NCBI GenBank assembly: GCA_031548545.1
Contig: JAVBQY010000004.1
Location: 1 to 64,000, forward strand
Length of the DNA stretch: 64,000 nt
Direction: 5' to 3'
Source: UBA932 sp031548545
GTDB lineage: Bacteria; Bacteroidota; Bacteroidia; Bacteroidales; UBA932
Part shown: one piece after another, positions 24,623-34,436 of the stretch
Layout of the letters: every line of letters begins with the position of its first letter
Numbering within the stretch: position 1 is the stretch's first letter
Translations under genes and position numbers: made by a program
The notes under the pieces: generated by a model
Told to the model about the DNA's origin: nothing
The model's input: only the letters and a program-made list of their open reading frames with translations
The model's database searches: none

Positions 24623-25456
24623 TTATTTCTTAGGCCCGCTTTTTTGCCACAGGCTCCAAATGAGCAGGGCGATACCGGCCAATACAAACGGAATGCTGAG
24701 CCACTGTCCCATATTCAGGGTCATGCCCACCTCAAAGCCCACCTGCGGTTCTTTGATGAACTCTATGAGGAAACGGGCCGAGAAAAGCAGTATGAGGAAC
24801 AGGCCGAAGAGGAAGCCCTGCGGCAGCGTTCCGGCGCGGCGTTTATACAGAAAGAAGAGCAAGGCGAAAATAAGCAGATAGGCACCGGCCTCATAGAGCT
24901 GGGTGGGGTGGTGGGGCAGGGTTTCGCCGGCCCGTACGAAAATAAAACCCCAGGGCAGGGTGGTTACATCGCCGTAAATTTCCGAATTCATCAGGTTGCC
25001 TAAACGGATGAACATGCCCGCGAGCGCCACCACGATGCCGATGCGGTCCAGTAACCAGAGGTAGTCTTTTTTGTTGTTCTTGCACCAGTACCAGATGCCG
25101 ATCAGTATTCCGATGGCTGCGCCATGGCTGGCTAAGCCCTGGTAGCCGATAAATCTGAAGTGGGGTTCGAACTGTACCGGCAGGAGCATTTCCAGCGGGT
25201 GAGCCAGAAAGTAGCCGGGCTGGTAGAACAGGCAATGCCCCAGCCGCGCACCGATCAGGGTAGCTACGGCAATATTGATGGTCAGTTTGTCCAGCAGGGC
25301 TACCGGCACTTTTTCCTTGTTAAAGATGTGCAACATTACATAATAACTGGCAATGAATGCGCCTACGAACAGCGCGCCGTAATAACGGACATGTATCGGC
25401 CCTACGGAAATCAATTCCGGGTCAGGACTCCATGTTATGGTTAAGAAATTCAGCAT
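24623..25456 (-). CDS. lgt: Prolipoprotein diacylglyceryl transferase
   Basis: The 277-residue inner-membrane enzyme transfers diacylglycerol to the lipobox cysteine of prelipoproteins. It has about seven membrane helices, the Lgt signature RLGNLMNSEIYG near residue 143 and HPTQLYEA near residue 180, with the conserved catalytic-region Arg and His. It starts five bases after the end of the histidine kinase gene. The lipoproteins in this window (DUF4270, GldD, the hydrolases) would be its substrates. Confidence 0.95.
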   Translation of the reverse strand: MLNFLTITWSPDPELISVGPIHVRYYGALFVGAFIASYYVMLHIFNKEKVPVALLDKLTINIAVATLIGARLGHCLFYQPGYFLAHPLEMLLPVQFEPHFRFIGYQGLASHGAAIGILIGIWYWCKNNKKDYLWLLDRIGIVVALAGMFIRLGNLMNSEIYGDVTTLPWGFIFVRAGETLPHHPTQLYEAGAYLLIFALLFFLYKRRAGTLPQGFLFGLFLILLFSARFLIEFIKEPQVGFEVGMTLNMGQWLSIPFVLAGIALLIWSLWQKSGPKK

Positions 25457-25461
25457 AAGGC

Positions 25462-26502
25462 TTATTTTGATTTATCAAGAGTAAATGCAAACGTTGTTCC
25501 TTTGCCCAGTTCGCTCCGGGCATTGATGGACTGGTTATGGGCCTCGATGATGTGTTTCACGATGGCCAGTCCCAAACCGCTACCGCCGTGTTCCCGCGAG
25601 CGGTGTTTGTCTACGCGGTAAAAACGCTCAAAAATGCGCGGCAGCGCTTCTGCGCTGATACCGATACCGGTATCTTTCACCTCAACCATGACGCGATCGG
25701 GCATATCGGCAAATGAAATTACGGTTTCACCTCCCTCGCGGCCGTAGTTCAGCGAGTTGGCCACAAGATTGATGAGCACCTGTGAAATGCGCTTACGGTC
25801 GGCGTACACCATCATTTTGCCGCCGGGCACCCACTGGGTGCGCAGCGTGATTTGTTTCTGCCGGGCGGTAATTTCAAAGGCATCGAAGATCTCTTCTACC
25901 AGCGCCGCCAGGTTGAAGGAGGTCATATTCATCTGCATCTCTCCGGTCTCCAACCGGTTGATGGCGTCCAGCTCCTGGGTGACATTGATGAGTCTTTCTA
26001 CGCTTTTCTCGGTACGTTCGAGGTATTTCCGGTTAATCTCCGGGTCGTTCATTCCTCCGTCAAGCAGGGTGAGTATGTATCCTTGTATGTTAAAAATGGG
26101 CGTTTTCAGTTCATGCGCCACATTGCCGAGAAACTCTTTGCGGAAGCGTTCCATCTCGTACAGCCGGCTGACCTCTTCCGTCTTTTTGGCCGCCCAGTCT
26201 ACCACGTCCTGATTCACCCGCTCTACCAGGTCCATGGTCGGGTGGTGCTTTTTCAGGTCCTTGCGGATATTATCGATATTATAGACGGTCTTGTACAGCG
26301 GGGTAATTTTGTTGATGACGAAGCGCTGCAGCATGAAGGCGAAGAAAATATAAATGACGGCAAAGACCACCGCACTGATACCGGCGAGTAACCACACATT
26401 ATACTCGTAGGTGTAGAACAGCGCAATGATCCATCCGGCTGCTACCACCAGCAGCGCCATGATGATGGACATGGACAGGTGTGAATAAATTCTTTTTTTC
26501 AT
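25462..26502 (-). CDS. Sensor histidine kinase (PhoR-like), no adjacent regulator
   Basis: 346 residues: two membrane helices (about 10-31 and 37-58) with a very short periplasmic loop, a dimerisation/phosphoacceptor domain with His130 in NVAHELKTP, and a complete HATPase domain (N box NLVANSLNYG, G1 DTGIGI, G2 GGSGLGLAIV). The tiny external loop argues against a large periplasmic ligand domain, so it may sense the membrane or a partner. No response regulator gene is next to it. Its ATG overlaps the stop of the upstream methyltransferase gene (ATGA), giving coupled translation. Confidence 0.9.
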   Translation of the reverse strand: MKKRIYSHLSMSIIMALLVVAAGWIIALFYTYEYNVWLLAGISAVVFAVIYIFFAFMLQRFVINKITPLYKTVYNIDNIRKDLKKHHPTMDLVERVNQDVVDWAAKKTEEVSRLYEMERFRKEFLGNVAHELKTPIFNIQGYILTLLDGGMNDPEINRKYLERTEKSVERLINVTQELDAINRLETGEMQMNMTSFNLAALVEEIFDAFEITARQKQITLRTQWVPGGKMMVYADRKRISQVLINLVANSLNYGREGGETVISFADMPDRVMVEVKDTGIGISAEALPRIFERFYRVDKHRSREHGGSGLGLAIVKHIIEAHNQSINARSELGKGTTFAFTLDKSK

Positions 26503-27392
26503 CGTTTAAACCGTGCGAACACACTTAAGGGTAATCGTTTTCCAAAGCTGTCTTGCAGGAAGAGTTCTCCGAACTGCTGCTCTCCCTTATTACCGAATAC
26601 ACTGCGGGTGATGGTGTCGGCTACCAGGGCTGAAAAGCCGTTGGAGTATAAGTTTAATATCAGGAAGCTGTCTTTGGGTTGCAATATTTGTTGACATTGT
26701 TGTAACATTTCCAGCAGGCATTCATCCAGTTTCCATTTTTCGCCGTCCGTTCCGTGCCCGTAGGCCGGCGGATCAAGCATGATGCCGTGGTACAGGTTAC
26801 CCCGCTTGGCTTCACGCTTTACAAAACGCAACGCGTCTTCCACTACCCAGCGGATATTGTCCAATCCGCTCAGTTCCATGTTCTCACGCGCCCAGCTAAC
26901 GACCTGTCGTACGGAGTCCAGGTGTAATACATCGGCTCCGGCTGCTTTGGCCGCCAGGGAGGCGCCTCCGGTATAGGAAAAGAGATTGAGTACCTTGGGT
27001 TGCTGTACAGGCAGATTGTTGACCGTGCTATAAATATAGTCCCAGTTGGGCGCTTGTTCCGGAAATACGCCTACGTGCTTGAACGCCGTAAGCCCAAGCC
27101 GCAGCCTCATGTTCAGGCCATCCCGCCGGTATTGCATGGTCCATTGTTCGGGCATCTTTTTCACTTGCTGCCAGCTGCCGCTGTCTTCCTTTCCGGATTT
27201 TCCGAAGCCTGCCCCGGTGGTAAACCGGGTGTGCATCATTCGGTTCCATTCTTTTTCGGGCAGAGACTTTTCCCAAACGGCCTTGGGTTCCGGACGCGCC
27301 AGGATATAGGCGCCGAAGCGTTCCAGCTTTTCAAAGCCGCCGCTGTCTATCAATTCATAATCGGCCCAGTCTTGGGGGGTAAGAAGTAACAT
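26499..27392 (-). CDS. Class I SAM methyltransferase (RlmI/RlmK-like)
   Basis: 297 residues with the SAM-binding motif NLFSYTGGASLAA near residue 137 and the DPPAYG motif near 205, as in the RlmI/RlmK-type rRNA methyltransferases. The N-terminal PUA domain of RlmI is absent or replaced by a short beta-rich segment, so the exact RNA target is unknown. It is the first gene of a minus-strand run MTase-kinase-lgt. A -7 box (TATCTTTG, 27419 to 27412) lies 19 bases upstream of its ATG. Confidence 0.82.
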   Translation of the reverse strand: MLLLTPQDWADYELIDSGGFEKLERFGAYILARPEPKAVWEKSLPEKEWNRMMHTRFTTGAGFGKSGKEDSGSWQQVKKMPEQWTMQYRRDGLNMRLRLGLTAFKHVGVFPEQAPNWDYIYSTVNNLPVQQPKVLNLFSYTGGASLAAKAAGADVLHLDSVRQVVSWARENMELSGLDNIRWVVEDALRFVKREAKRGNLYHGIMLDPPAYGHGTDGEKWKLDECLLEMLQQCQQILQPKDSFLILNLYSNGFSALVADTITRSVFGNKGEQQFGELFLQDSFGKRLPLSVFARFKR

Positions 27393-27411
27393 AAACTTAA
27401 ATTTACGCGTG

Positions 27412-27419
27412 CAAAGATA
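27412..27419 (-). promoter_or_regulatory. -7 box of the methyltransferase operon
   Basis: TATCTTTG on the minus strand, divergent from the pgk promoter. No clear -33 element is seen. Confidence 0.45.
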
Positions 27420-27428
27420 CGATATTTT

Positions 27429-27461
27429 TTTGAGGAAAATCCCGTAAAATGACTAACTTTG
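27429..27461 (+). promoter_or_regulatory. Promoter of pgk
   Basis: TTTG at 27429-27432, 21 bases, TAACTTTG at 27454-27461, giving a leader of about 38 bases. Confidence 0.7.
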
Positions 27462-27502
27462 CCTTTTATTGCTGTTTATTTACAAATTAAAGACCTTATT
27501 AT

Positions 27503-28780
27503 ATGCAAACGATTGACAATTACAAATTTAATGGCAAACGCGCCATTGTTCGCGTAGACTTCAATGTGCCGCTCAATGAGCAGTTCCAGATTACAGATGA
27601 TACCCGTATCCGTGCGGCTATTCCCACATTGAAAAAAGTATTGGCCGGCGGCGGTTCGTTGATCATTATGTCGCACCTCGGCCGTCCGAAAGGTCCTGCT
27701 GATAAGTACTCCCTGAAACACATCATCAATGCTATAGAAACCAAATTAGGCGTTCCGGTAAAATTTGCTCCGGACTGTATGGGCGCTGAGGCGGCCGAAA
27801 TGTCCAACAACCTGCAAACCGGAGAAGTGCTTTTGTTGGAAAACCTCCGTTTCTATGCCGAAGAAGAAGGCAAGCCCCGTGGCCTGGCCGATGACGCTAC
27901 TGATGAAGTGAAGAAAGCCGCAAAAGCGGAAATCAAAGCCAAACAGAAAGAATTTACCAAAACCCTGGCTTCCTATGCCGACTGTTATATCAATGACGCC
28001 TTCGGTACGGCACACCGCGCCCATGCATCTACCGCTTTAATTGCAGAATATTTCCCCAATGACAAAATGTTCGGCTATGTGATGGAAGGTGAAATCAAGG
28101 CGATTGACAAGGTGCTTGAAGCGCCCGAGCGTCCTTTTACCGCTATTCTCGGCGGCTCCAAGGTCTCCTCTAAAATTACTATTATCGAACGCTTGATGAA
28201 GCGGGTGAACAACCTCATTATCGGCGGCGGTATGAGCTTTACGTTTATCAAGGCCCAGGGCGGAAAGATCGGCAACTCTATCTGCGAGGACGATCAACTG
28301 CAGCTGGCGCTCGACATCCTGGCAAAGGCCAAAGAATTGGGCGTGAATATTTACCTGCCCTCCGAGGTGCTTGCTACGGACGCTCCCTTTGAAGATTTCC
28401 AGAAGCCCGGCGCTACGCTCAATACGAAAGTTTGTCCGATCAACGCTATTCCCGATGGTTGGGAAGGGGTAGACGCCGCTCCCGTATCCATCGAAACCTG
28501 GCGCAAGGTGATCATGGACTCCAAAACCCTGCTGTGGAACGGTCCCGTAGGTGTATTTGAAGTTCCCAAATTTGCCGAAGGCACCAAGGCGGTAGCGCAA
28601 ATGGTGGCCGATGCTACCGGTAAAGGCGCCTACTCTCTGGTGGGCGGCGGTGACTCCGTAGCTGCGGTGAACCAGATGGGCTTTGCCGACAAGGTAAGCT
28701 ACGTGTCTACCGGCGGCGGAGCGCTCCTCGAATATATGGAAGGCATTGAACTCCCCGGTGTAAAAGCTGTCCGCGGATAA
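27503..28780 (+). CDS. pgk: Phosphoglycerate kinase
   Basis: 425 residues with the N-terminal RVDFNVPLN and SHLGRPKG substrate motifs and the C-terminal nucleotide loop GGGDSVAAV. It transfers phosphate from 1,3-bisphosphoglycerate to ADP in glycolysis. It is slightly longer than the usual 390-400 because of a charged, Lys/Ala-rich insertion near residues 130-150, typical of Bacteroidota enzymes. It is followed 15 bases later by sppA, probably in one transcript. Confidence 0.97.
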   Translation: MQTIDNYKFNGKRAIVRVDFNVPLNEQFQITDDTRIRAAIPTLKKVLAGGGSLIIMSHLGRPKGPADKYSLKHIINAIETKLGVPVKFAPDCMGAEAAEMSNNLQTGEVLLLENLRFYAEEEGKPRGLADDATDEVKKAAKAEIKAKQKEFTKTLASYADCYINDAFGTAHRAHASTALIAEYFPNDKMFGYVMEGEIKAIDKVLEAPERPFTAILGGSKVSSKITIIERLMKRVNNLIIGGGMSFTFIKAQGGKIGNSICEDDQLQLALDILAKAKELGVNIYLPSEVLATDAPFEDFQKPGATLNTKVCPINAIPDGWEGVDAAPVSIETWRKVIMDSKTLLWNGPVGVFEVPKFAEGTKAVAQMVADATGKGAYSLVGGGDSVAAVNQMGFADKVSYVSTGGGALLEYMEGIELPGVKAVRG

Positions 28781-28795
28781 TTTAAAAGAATAGCT

Positions 28796-30568
28796 ATGAA
28801 AAATTTCTTCAAAATATTTTTTGCCGCCCTGCTGGCCTTTGTGGTCGGTTCGCTGGCCTGCATGTTTATCTTTTTCGGCATAGTGGGCGCCATGCTCTCC
28901 TTTGCCGGCACGGAAGAGTCGGTCACCGTGAAACCCAACTCGGTATTGCGCATTATGCTTGATAAGCAGGTGGAAGAGCGGAGCAGTAATAACCTTTCGA
29001 GCATGAATGTATTCAGCCTGTCCATGGAATCATCCGTGGGCCTGAATGACTTGCGGAAAGCGTTGAAAGGCGCTGCCGAGGATCCGAATATCAAAATGAT
29101 ATATATGGACCTGAGCCAGCTGTCGATCGGGATGGGGCATTTGGAAGAACTGCGCAACGCCGTATTAAAGTTCAAGGAGTCCGGCAAGCCGGTCATTGCT
29201 TATGCTGATAATTTCGGGACAGGGGCCTACTACCTGGCTACGGTAGCCGATAAGATTTACCTGAATCCTTATGGCGCATTGCGCCTGCAGGGGCTGGGCG
29301 CTGAGGTGATGTACCTGAAGGGCCTGCTGGACAAATTACAGGTAGACATGCAGGTGATCCGCCACGGCAAGTACAAGAGCGCCGTAGAGCCCTATATGCT
29401 TACCAGGATGAGTGATGAGAACCGTGAGCAAACCCTCTCTTTCATCAATTCCATCTGGTACCATTGGCTTGACCGTATTGCCGAAGCGCGTGGCGTCGAG
29501 GTAAAACAATTACAGAAATTGTCGGATGACGGTGTGTTTACCATGATGTCCTCGGCCGATGACGCCGTGAACTATAAGCTGGTTGACGGATTGATGTATA
29601 AAGACGAACTGTTGGATGAGCTGGTGAAACTGACCGGTGAAGAGAAAGAAAAAGATATCAAGATGGTGGATATCGGAGACTATGCCAAGACGGTGAAGTC
29701 TGCGCTTACGGCTAAAGATAAGATCGCCATCGTATATGCCGACGGTGAAATCAATATGGGAAAAGGCGACGGAGGAATCACCTCCTGGAATTTTGCCAAT
29801 GTATTGCGTGACCTGCGGGGTGACAGCACGGTAAAGGCGGTGGTCTTCCGTGTAAACTCGCCCGGCGGCAGCGCCCAGGCCTCGGAAATTATTGCCCGTG
29901 AATTGGCCCTGATCAATGCCATCAAACCGGTGGTAGTATCCATGGGTAACTACGCCGCTTCGGGGGGCTACTGGATTTCCATGCCCTCACGCCTGGTATT
30001 GGCCAACCCCACCTCTTTGACCGGTTCTATCGGCGTATTCGGTGTGGTGCCTAATGCGGAACGGGGATTGAAAAATCATCTGGGTATAGCGGTGGAAACG
30101 GCCAAGACCGGACAATCTGCAGACTTTCCTTCTACTTACCGGCCGTTGACAGACCGGGAACGGAAAATTTTCCAGGACGGCATTGAAGACATCTACAGTA
30201 AATTTGTAGCCAATGTAGCCAAAGGCCGCGCCATGGAAGAGAAGGTTGTGGACGAATTGGGACAGGGCCGGGTATGGACCGGCGCCCAGGCGGTGGAAAA
30301 CCACTTGGTAGACCGTCTTGGCGGACTGGATGAGGCGGTGGAAGCTGCGGCTATGCTCGCGGAGCTTACAGACTACCGGGTACGTGAATTGCCGGCGCAG
30401 AAAGATCTTTATAGCCAGTTGATGGATATGTTGAAAAACACCATGATGAATACCTACGGTAACAATAGCAGCCTGTTTAAGACGTACAATCAGGTCGAAA
30501 AGCAGGTGGACCGGCTGTTGGAAACACGTGTGTTGGCCCGCATGCCTTTTGATGTGGAAATACAGTAG
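28796..30568 (+). CDS. sppA: Signal peptide peptidase SppA, 67 kDa type
   Basis: A 590-residue membrane-anchored protease with two tandem S49 domains. An N-terminal helix (about 5-33) anchors it. The catalytic dyad matches E. coli SppA: Lys194 in GKYKSAVEP of the first domain and Ser389 in GNYAASGGYW of the second. It degrades cleaved signal peptides in the membrane. The long form is typical of Bacteroidota and proteobacteria. Confidence 0.95.
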   Translation: MKNFFKIFFAALLAFVVGSLACMFIFFGIVGAMLSFAGTEESVTVKPNSVLRIMLDKQVEERSSNNLSSMNVFSLSMESSVGLNDLRKALKGAAEDPNIKMIYMDLSQLSIGMGHLEELRNAVLKFKESGKPVIAYADNFGTGAYYLATVADKIYLNPYGALRLQGLGAEVMYLKGLLDKLQVDMQVIRHGKYKSAVEPYMLTRMSDENREQTLSFINSIWYHWLDRIAEARGVEVKQLQKLSDDGVFTMMSSADDAVNYKLVDGLMYKDELLDELVKLTGEEKEKDIKMVDIGDYAKTVKSALTAKDKIAIVYADGEINMGKGDGGITSWNFANVLRDLRGDSTVKAVVFRVNSPGGSAQASEIIARELALINAIKPVVVSMGNYAASGGYWISMPSRLVLANPTSLTGSIGVFGVVPNAERGLKNHLGIAVETAKTGQSADFPSTYRPLTDRERKIFQDGIEDIYSKFVANVAKGRAMEEKVVDELGQGRVWTGAQAVENHLVDRLGGLDEAVEAAAMLAELTDYRVRELPAQKDLYSQLMDMLKNTMMNTYGNNSSLFKTYNQVEKQVDRLLETRVLARMPFDVEIQ

Positions 30569-30589
30569 TTTATAATTTAAAAATTTAAT

Positions 30590-32506
30590 TTGCAGGTGGT
30601 GTTGCGTATTATCCGTGGACTTGCTTTTGTGGCGTTGCTCGTTTTGCTGACGAGCCGTTGCGCCAATGTTGGAGGGCAGGGACCCGGCGGTGGTCCTAAA
30701 GATACACTGTCTCCGGTACTCTTGCGTACGCTTCCGGCTTTTTATGCCACGGACCAGCATCCCAAGCGGATCTATCTGCAGTTTGATGAATATGTGCAGG
30801 TGAAGGAGGCCTCTAAAAATGTAGTGCTTTCTCCGCCTGCCGTTATGCGCCCGGAGGTCCGCCGCCGGGGCAAAGGCGTAGAGGTGGTTTTTGCCGACTC
30901 GCTGCTGCCCAATACGACCTATACGATTGATTTCGGCGCCTCCGTTTTTGACCTGAACGAGAGCAATCCCTTTCCTCCTTTCTGCTACGTGTTCTCTACC
31001 GGACCGGTCATTGACTCCATGAAGTTGACGGGTAAGGTGCTGAATGCTTATGACAAGGAACCGGTACCGGCCATGACCGTGGGGCTGTACGAGAACACCA
31101 GCGATACGGCCATCTATAAGACGATGCCGGTAAAGGTCGCGCGTACGGATGCCTGGGGGTATTTCAGCCTGCAGAACATCAAGCCTGTTGATTACCACCT
31201 GGTGGCCTTTGTGGACAAGAACAATAATTTCATGTACGATCCCGGCACCGAGATGCTGGCCTTTGTTGACTCCACAGTACGTCCGCAGAAGGTTATTTCG
31301 GACTACAGGCAGCTGCTTACGGCGATCAATCCCAAAGATACGGCCGCTTTGCTGGCCCGTCCTTATGAATGGGAATTGAATGCCTTTACCGAAAATGCGG
31401 GCAAGCAGTTTTTAAAGGAACAACAGCTCACGGGCAAGCGGCAAATTAGTCTGATCTTTAACCGACAGCATGCCGTGGTGGATACTTTTCTGCTCAACGG
31501 TGTGGATACAGCCGATATGGTATTGGAGCATAGCCGTTTCAATGACACTTTGATTTACTGGGTTACAGCGCCTGCCGTGCCCGATACGCTTAGCGTTACG
31601 ATCAACTACCTCAAAACAGACTCCCTGGGCCAACTTTCACCCTTCTCCGCCAAATTGAAATTACAACCGGCCAAGCCGGAAGAACAGGAAAAGAAGAAGA
31701 AAAAGGAGGACGACGAAGAGGAGGAAAAACCGGTACTTGTCCCGGCTATAGAATATACCAGTGCGGCTATCGGCCGGCAGGGGCTGCGCCTGCGGTTTTC
31801 CGCCTTGCTCAAACAGGCTGATTGGTCCAAGGTATTGCTATTCAAAATAGACGGAAAAGACAAAACAAAGAAGACCCCGGAAAAATATACCTTAAAGGCC
31901 GACTCGCTCCGCCTGCGCCAATTTTACCTGCAAGCCAATTTCCAGGCCGCGACGGATTATGAGTTGGTGCTGCAGCAGGGGGCTTTTACGGACATTTATG
32001 CACTGGCGAATGACTCCATTGTTAAGGCGATCAATGTGGAAGACCCGGATAAATACAGCAGTATTAAACTCAATATAACAGGTATAGCTGCCGGCGAGCA
32101 GATTATCATGCAGCTGATGGACGAAAAGAAGAAAACCGTATTGCGGGAAGAATTGCTTTCCGTCAACGGCTCATTTCAGGTCAACTATCTGAAAGCCGGA
32201 AAATTTGCGCTTCGTTTTATCCGTGATGACAACAAGAACGGTATCTGGGATCCGGGCAGCTATAAGGAGCGCCGCCAGTCTGAATCCGCAGATTTCTTTA
32301 CCCTGCCCGACAACTCGGAGATTATAGAGTTAAGGGAGAATACCGAATTATTGCAGCAGGTGAATGTCACTACTGTATTGACGCGCCAGCGTAAAGCCGC
32401 TTTGCCGGAAGATATACACCCCCACGAACCGGAACCCATCGGCGCGGACCATGATCATGCGCCCGGGGTATTGCCGGGCGTTCACGATCACAACCATGAT
32501 GAATAA
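30590..32506 (+). CDS. Ig-like-domain envelope lipoprotein with His-rich tail
   Basis: 638 residues: an N-terminal helix, a probable lipobox with Cys near residue 24 (LLTSRC, unusual Arg before the Cys), and then the GGPKDTLSP motif and a Big_5-type Ig-like domain (about 38-140) of a common Bacteroidota lipoprotein family of unknown function. A Lys/Glu-rich stretch lies at about 365-380. The C-terminus is rich in His, Asp and Pro (ADHDHAPGVLPGVHDHNHDE), which could bind metal. It starts at TTG 30590; no ATG is near. The last 11 bases overlap the next gene. Confidence 0.78.
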   Translation: MQVVLRIIRGLAFVALLVLLTSRCANVGGQGPGGGPKDTLSPVLLRTLPAFYATDQHPKRIYLQFDEYVQVKEASKNVVLSPPAVMRPEVRRRGKGVEVVFADSLLPNTTYTIDFGASVFDLNESNPFPPFCYVFSTGPVIDSMKLTGKVLNAYDKEPVPAMTVGLYENTSDTAIYKTMPVKVARTDAWGYFSLQNIKPVDYHLVAFVDKNNNFMYDPGTEMLAFVDSTVRPQKVISDYRQLLTAINPKDTAALLARPYEWELNAFTENAGKQFLKEQQLTGKRQISLIFNRQHAVVDTFLLNGVDTADMVLEHSRFNDTLIYWVTAPAVPDTLSVTINYLKTDSLGQLSPFSAKLKLQPAKPEEQEKKKKKEDDEEEEKPVLVPAIEYTSAAIGRQGLRLRFSALLKQADWSKVLLFKIDGKDKTKKTPEKYTLKADSLRLRQFYLQANFQAATDYELVLQQGAFTDIYALANDSIVKAINVEDPDKYSSIKLNITGIAAGEQIIMQLMDEKKKTVLREELLSVNGSFQVNYLKAGKFALRFIRDDNKNGIWDPGSYKERRQSESADFFTLPDNSEIIELRENTELLQQVNVTTVLTRQRKAALPEDIHPHEPEPIGADHDHAPGVLPGVHDHNHDE

Positions 32507-33158
32507 CAATCAAGCCTATCTGCTACTGCGCAAGCACAGCCGTTCAATGTCGGCCGTGCTGCTTCTGCTGTTGCTCTTTCTGCCCCAGACGGCCCGCTCG
32601 CAACATTACATCGGGATACGTGAAGGGTATAGCATCTCCGGCGTAGGATTTAATCCGGCGCAACGCGATACGTCCACCTCCCAATGGCTCAACATGGGCC
32701 TGGTGTACCGCTATTATAATTCAAAGTGGGTGGGTCTGCAAACAGGAATCAACTATAGCGAAAAGGGTTTTATCTGGAATGATACGACCCGCCGTTACCG
32801 GGTCCTGGAATTGCCCCTGGTATCCCAGTTTCATGCCGAAATCTGGCATTTGCGCCTTCTTGCTAATGCGGGGGCTTATATGTCTTATGCCCTGAGCGGC
32901 GAAAAAACCATCCGTTCGTATGACGGCACTGTGGTGACCTCCGGTTATGAATTCGGTGAGCGCGACCGCCGTTTTGATTACGGCTTGCACCTGGGTGCAG
33001 GCCTGGGTTTTGTGTTTGATCCCTTTGAATTGCAGTTCGAATTTGCCTATCAATACGCTTTTTCTTATGTGATGACGCCGCAGGTTCCCGGGCAGCAAAC
33101 CTTATTTACCCATTTCCATCAAATGATATTCTCCGCCGTTGTATTATATAGATTATAA
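32496..33158 (+). CDS. Outer-membrane beta-barrel protein, porin-like
   Basis: About 220 residues: a basic start, a hydrophobic signal segment ending near ARSQ, then alternating short beta strands (GIREGYSISGVGF; WVGLQTGINYSEKGF; FQFEFAYQYAFSYV type) ending with a membrane strand VVLYRL, as in the PF13568-like outer-membrane barrels. The function is unknown. ATGs at 32496 and 32499 overlap the end of the upstream gene; ATG 32547 gives a cleaner signal peptide and is an alternative. Confidence 0.75.
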   Translation: MMNNNQAYLLLRKHSRSMSAVLLLLLLFLPQTARSQHYIGIREGYSISGVGFNPAQRDTSTSQWLNMGLVYRYYNSKWVGLQTGINYSEKGFIWNDTTRRYRVLELPLVSQFHAEIWHLRLLANAGAYMSYALSGEKTIRSYDGTVVTSGYEFGERDRRFDYGLHLGAGLGFVFDPFELQFEFAYQYAFSYVMTPQVPGQQTLFTHFHQMIFSAVVLYRL

Positions 33159-33168
33159 ACTACAGATA

Positions 33169-34377
33169 ATGAAATTAAATCACCTGTTTCTCCTTTTTGC
33201 CCTTATCCTTTGCTGGTCTTGTTCAAAAGAAGACAATACCCCTCCGGATACCAATAAGTACCTGATAGCGGCGCAGCAGCAAGGCTCGGCGTCTACAGTA
33301 ACACTTGCCTTTGCTATGCAGCAGCAAGGCTACGGTGAATATACCGCCTTGTTAAAAACAGGGGTTTCTTTACACCGGGTAAGTTATAAAACCCAGTATC
33401 CGCAGGGTACGGCTACACAGGCTTCGGGGGTATTTATCCTGCCCGATGACTTGAAGGCCGGTTCTCCGCTGACCGTTTATACCCATGGTACCTTGTTTAA
33501 GGACGAGGCGCCTTCACAGCATATCAATGGCATTTTAAATTTCACCATGGATGTCTTTTTGGCTTCCATGATATCTTCTGCCTTCAATTGTGTGGTGCTG
33601 CTACCTGATTATATTGGTTATGGTGATTCGGAGTCTATTACCCATCCTTATGTGCATAAAACCTCTCTGGCCCAGGCTTCTTATGATTTTATTAAAACCT
33701 ATGAAGAATATACCGCCATACAGGGGTTGCCTTTCAACAACCGGCTCTTGATTACCGGTTATTCCGAGGGAGGCTATGCTGCCGTGGCCTTGCAGGAAAA
33801 GATACAGCAAACCTCCGGTGCAGGCTTGCAAACGGTGAAGACCATAGCCGGTTCAGGCCCTTATGATCATGAGGCGATGGCAAAGCAGTTGCTTGCGGTA
33901 ACAACGCCGCTGAACTCCTATCATATGGCCAGTTTCCTTTGGACAATAGGAATGTATAAAACCGACTACCAGTACTCAAAAAGTTATGATTACATTTTTT
34001 CAGCCGAAGACAATGAGGTGTTAAAGGAAAACGGTTATAACTTCGGCTATTTCGCCACAGATGGCCTGCCCATCCATAGCAATCCCGCCGAATTGTTTAC
34101 CCCGGCTTTTATCAGCGGAGTACAGCAGAATACGGATACGGAGTTTATAACTATTCTGCGTAACAATTCCCTGGTAGATTATGCCCCGGCAGACAGCCTG
34201 ATCTTTGTTTACGGAGCGGCCGACGACTGGGTTGTTCCGGTGAATACGCTTAATGCTTATAATGCGATGTTGTCCAAGGGCTGTAAAGTGAAAAAGTATG
34301 AAGACCCTGCCGGTGACCATTATTCTACCATGGGCCTTTACCTTGCCGTACTGTTGTCATCCATGAAGGGCCTGTAG
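33169..34377 (+). CDS. Lipoprotein alpha/beta-hydrolase, copy 1
   Basis: 402 residues with a lipobox LCWSC near residue 19, then an alpha/beta-hydrolase domain: oxyanion region YTHGT, nucleophile elbow GYSEG, an acid in VYGAADDWVVP, and a late His in AGDHYS. These proteins resemble secretory lipases or prolyl oligopeptidase-like esterases; the substrate is unknown. The ATG at 33169 is preferred over the in-frame ATG at 33139, which lies inside the upstream gene. It has a tandem paralogue directly downstream. Confidence 0.8.
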   Translation: MKLNHLFLLFALILCWSCSKEDNTPPDTNKYLIAAQQQGSASTVTLAFAMQQQGYGEYTALLKTGVSLHRVSYKTQYPQGTATQASGVFILPDDLKAGSPLTVYTHGTLFKDEAPSQHINGILNFTMDVFLASMISSAFNCVVLLPDYIGYGDSESITHPYVHKTSLAQASYDFIKTYEEYTAIQGLPFNNRLLITGYSEGGYAAVALQEKIQQTSGAGLQTVKTIAGSGPYDHEAMAKQLLAVTTPLNSYHMASFLWTIGMYKTDYQYSKSYDYIFSAEDNEVLKENGYNFGYFATDGLPIHSNPAELFTPAFISGVQQNTDTEFITILRNNSLVDYAPADSLIFVYGAADDWVVPVNTLNAYNAMLSKGCKVKKYEDPAGDHYSTMGLYLAVLLSSMKGL

Positions 34378-34436
34378 TTCCGTTAAGTATTCCGGGAATG
34401 CGAATGTGGGGGAGCGCTTTTAACCATTAAATAACA

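Noticed and set aside
29987..31198. 403-codon minus-strand frame opposite sppA and the Ig-like lipoprotein gene
   Set aside because: It lies opposite two well-supported genes, spans their junction and has no recognisable domain; an antisense shadow.
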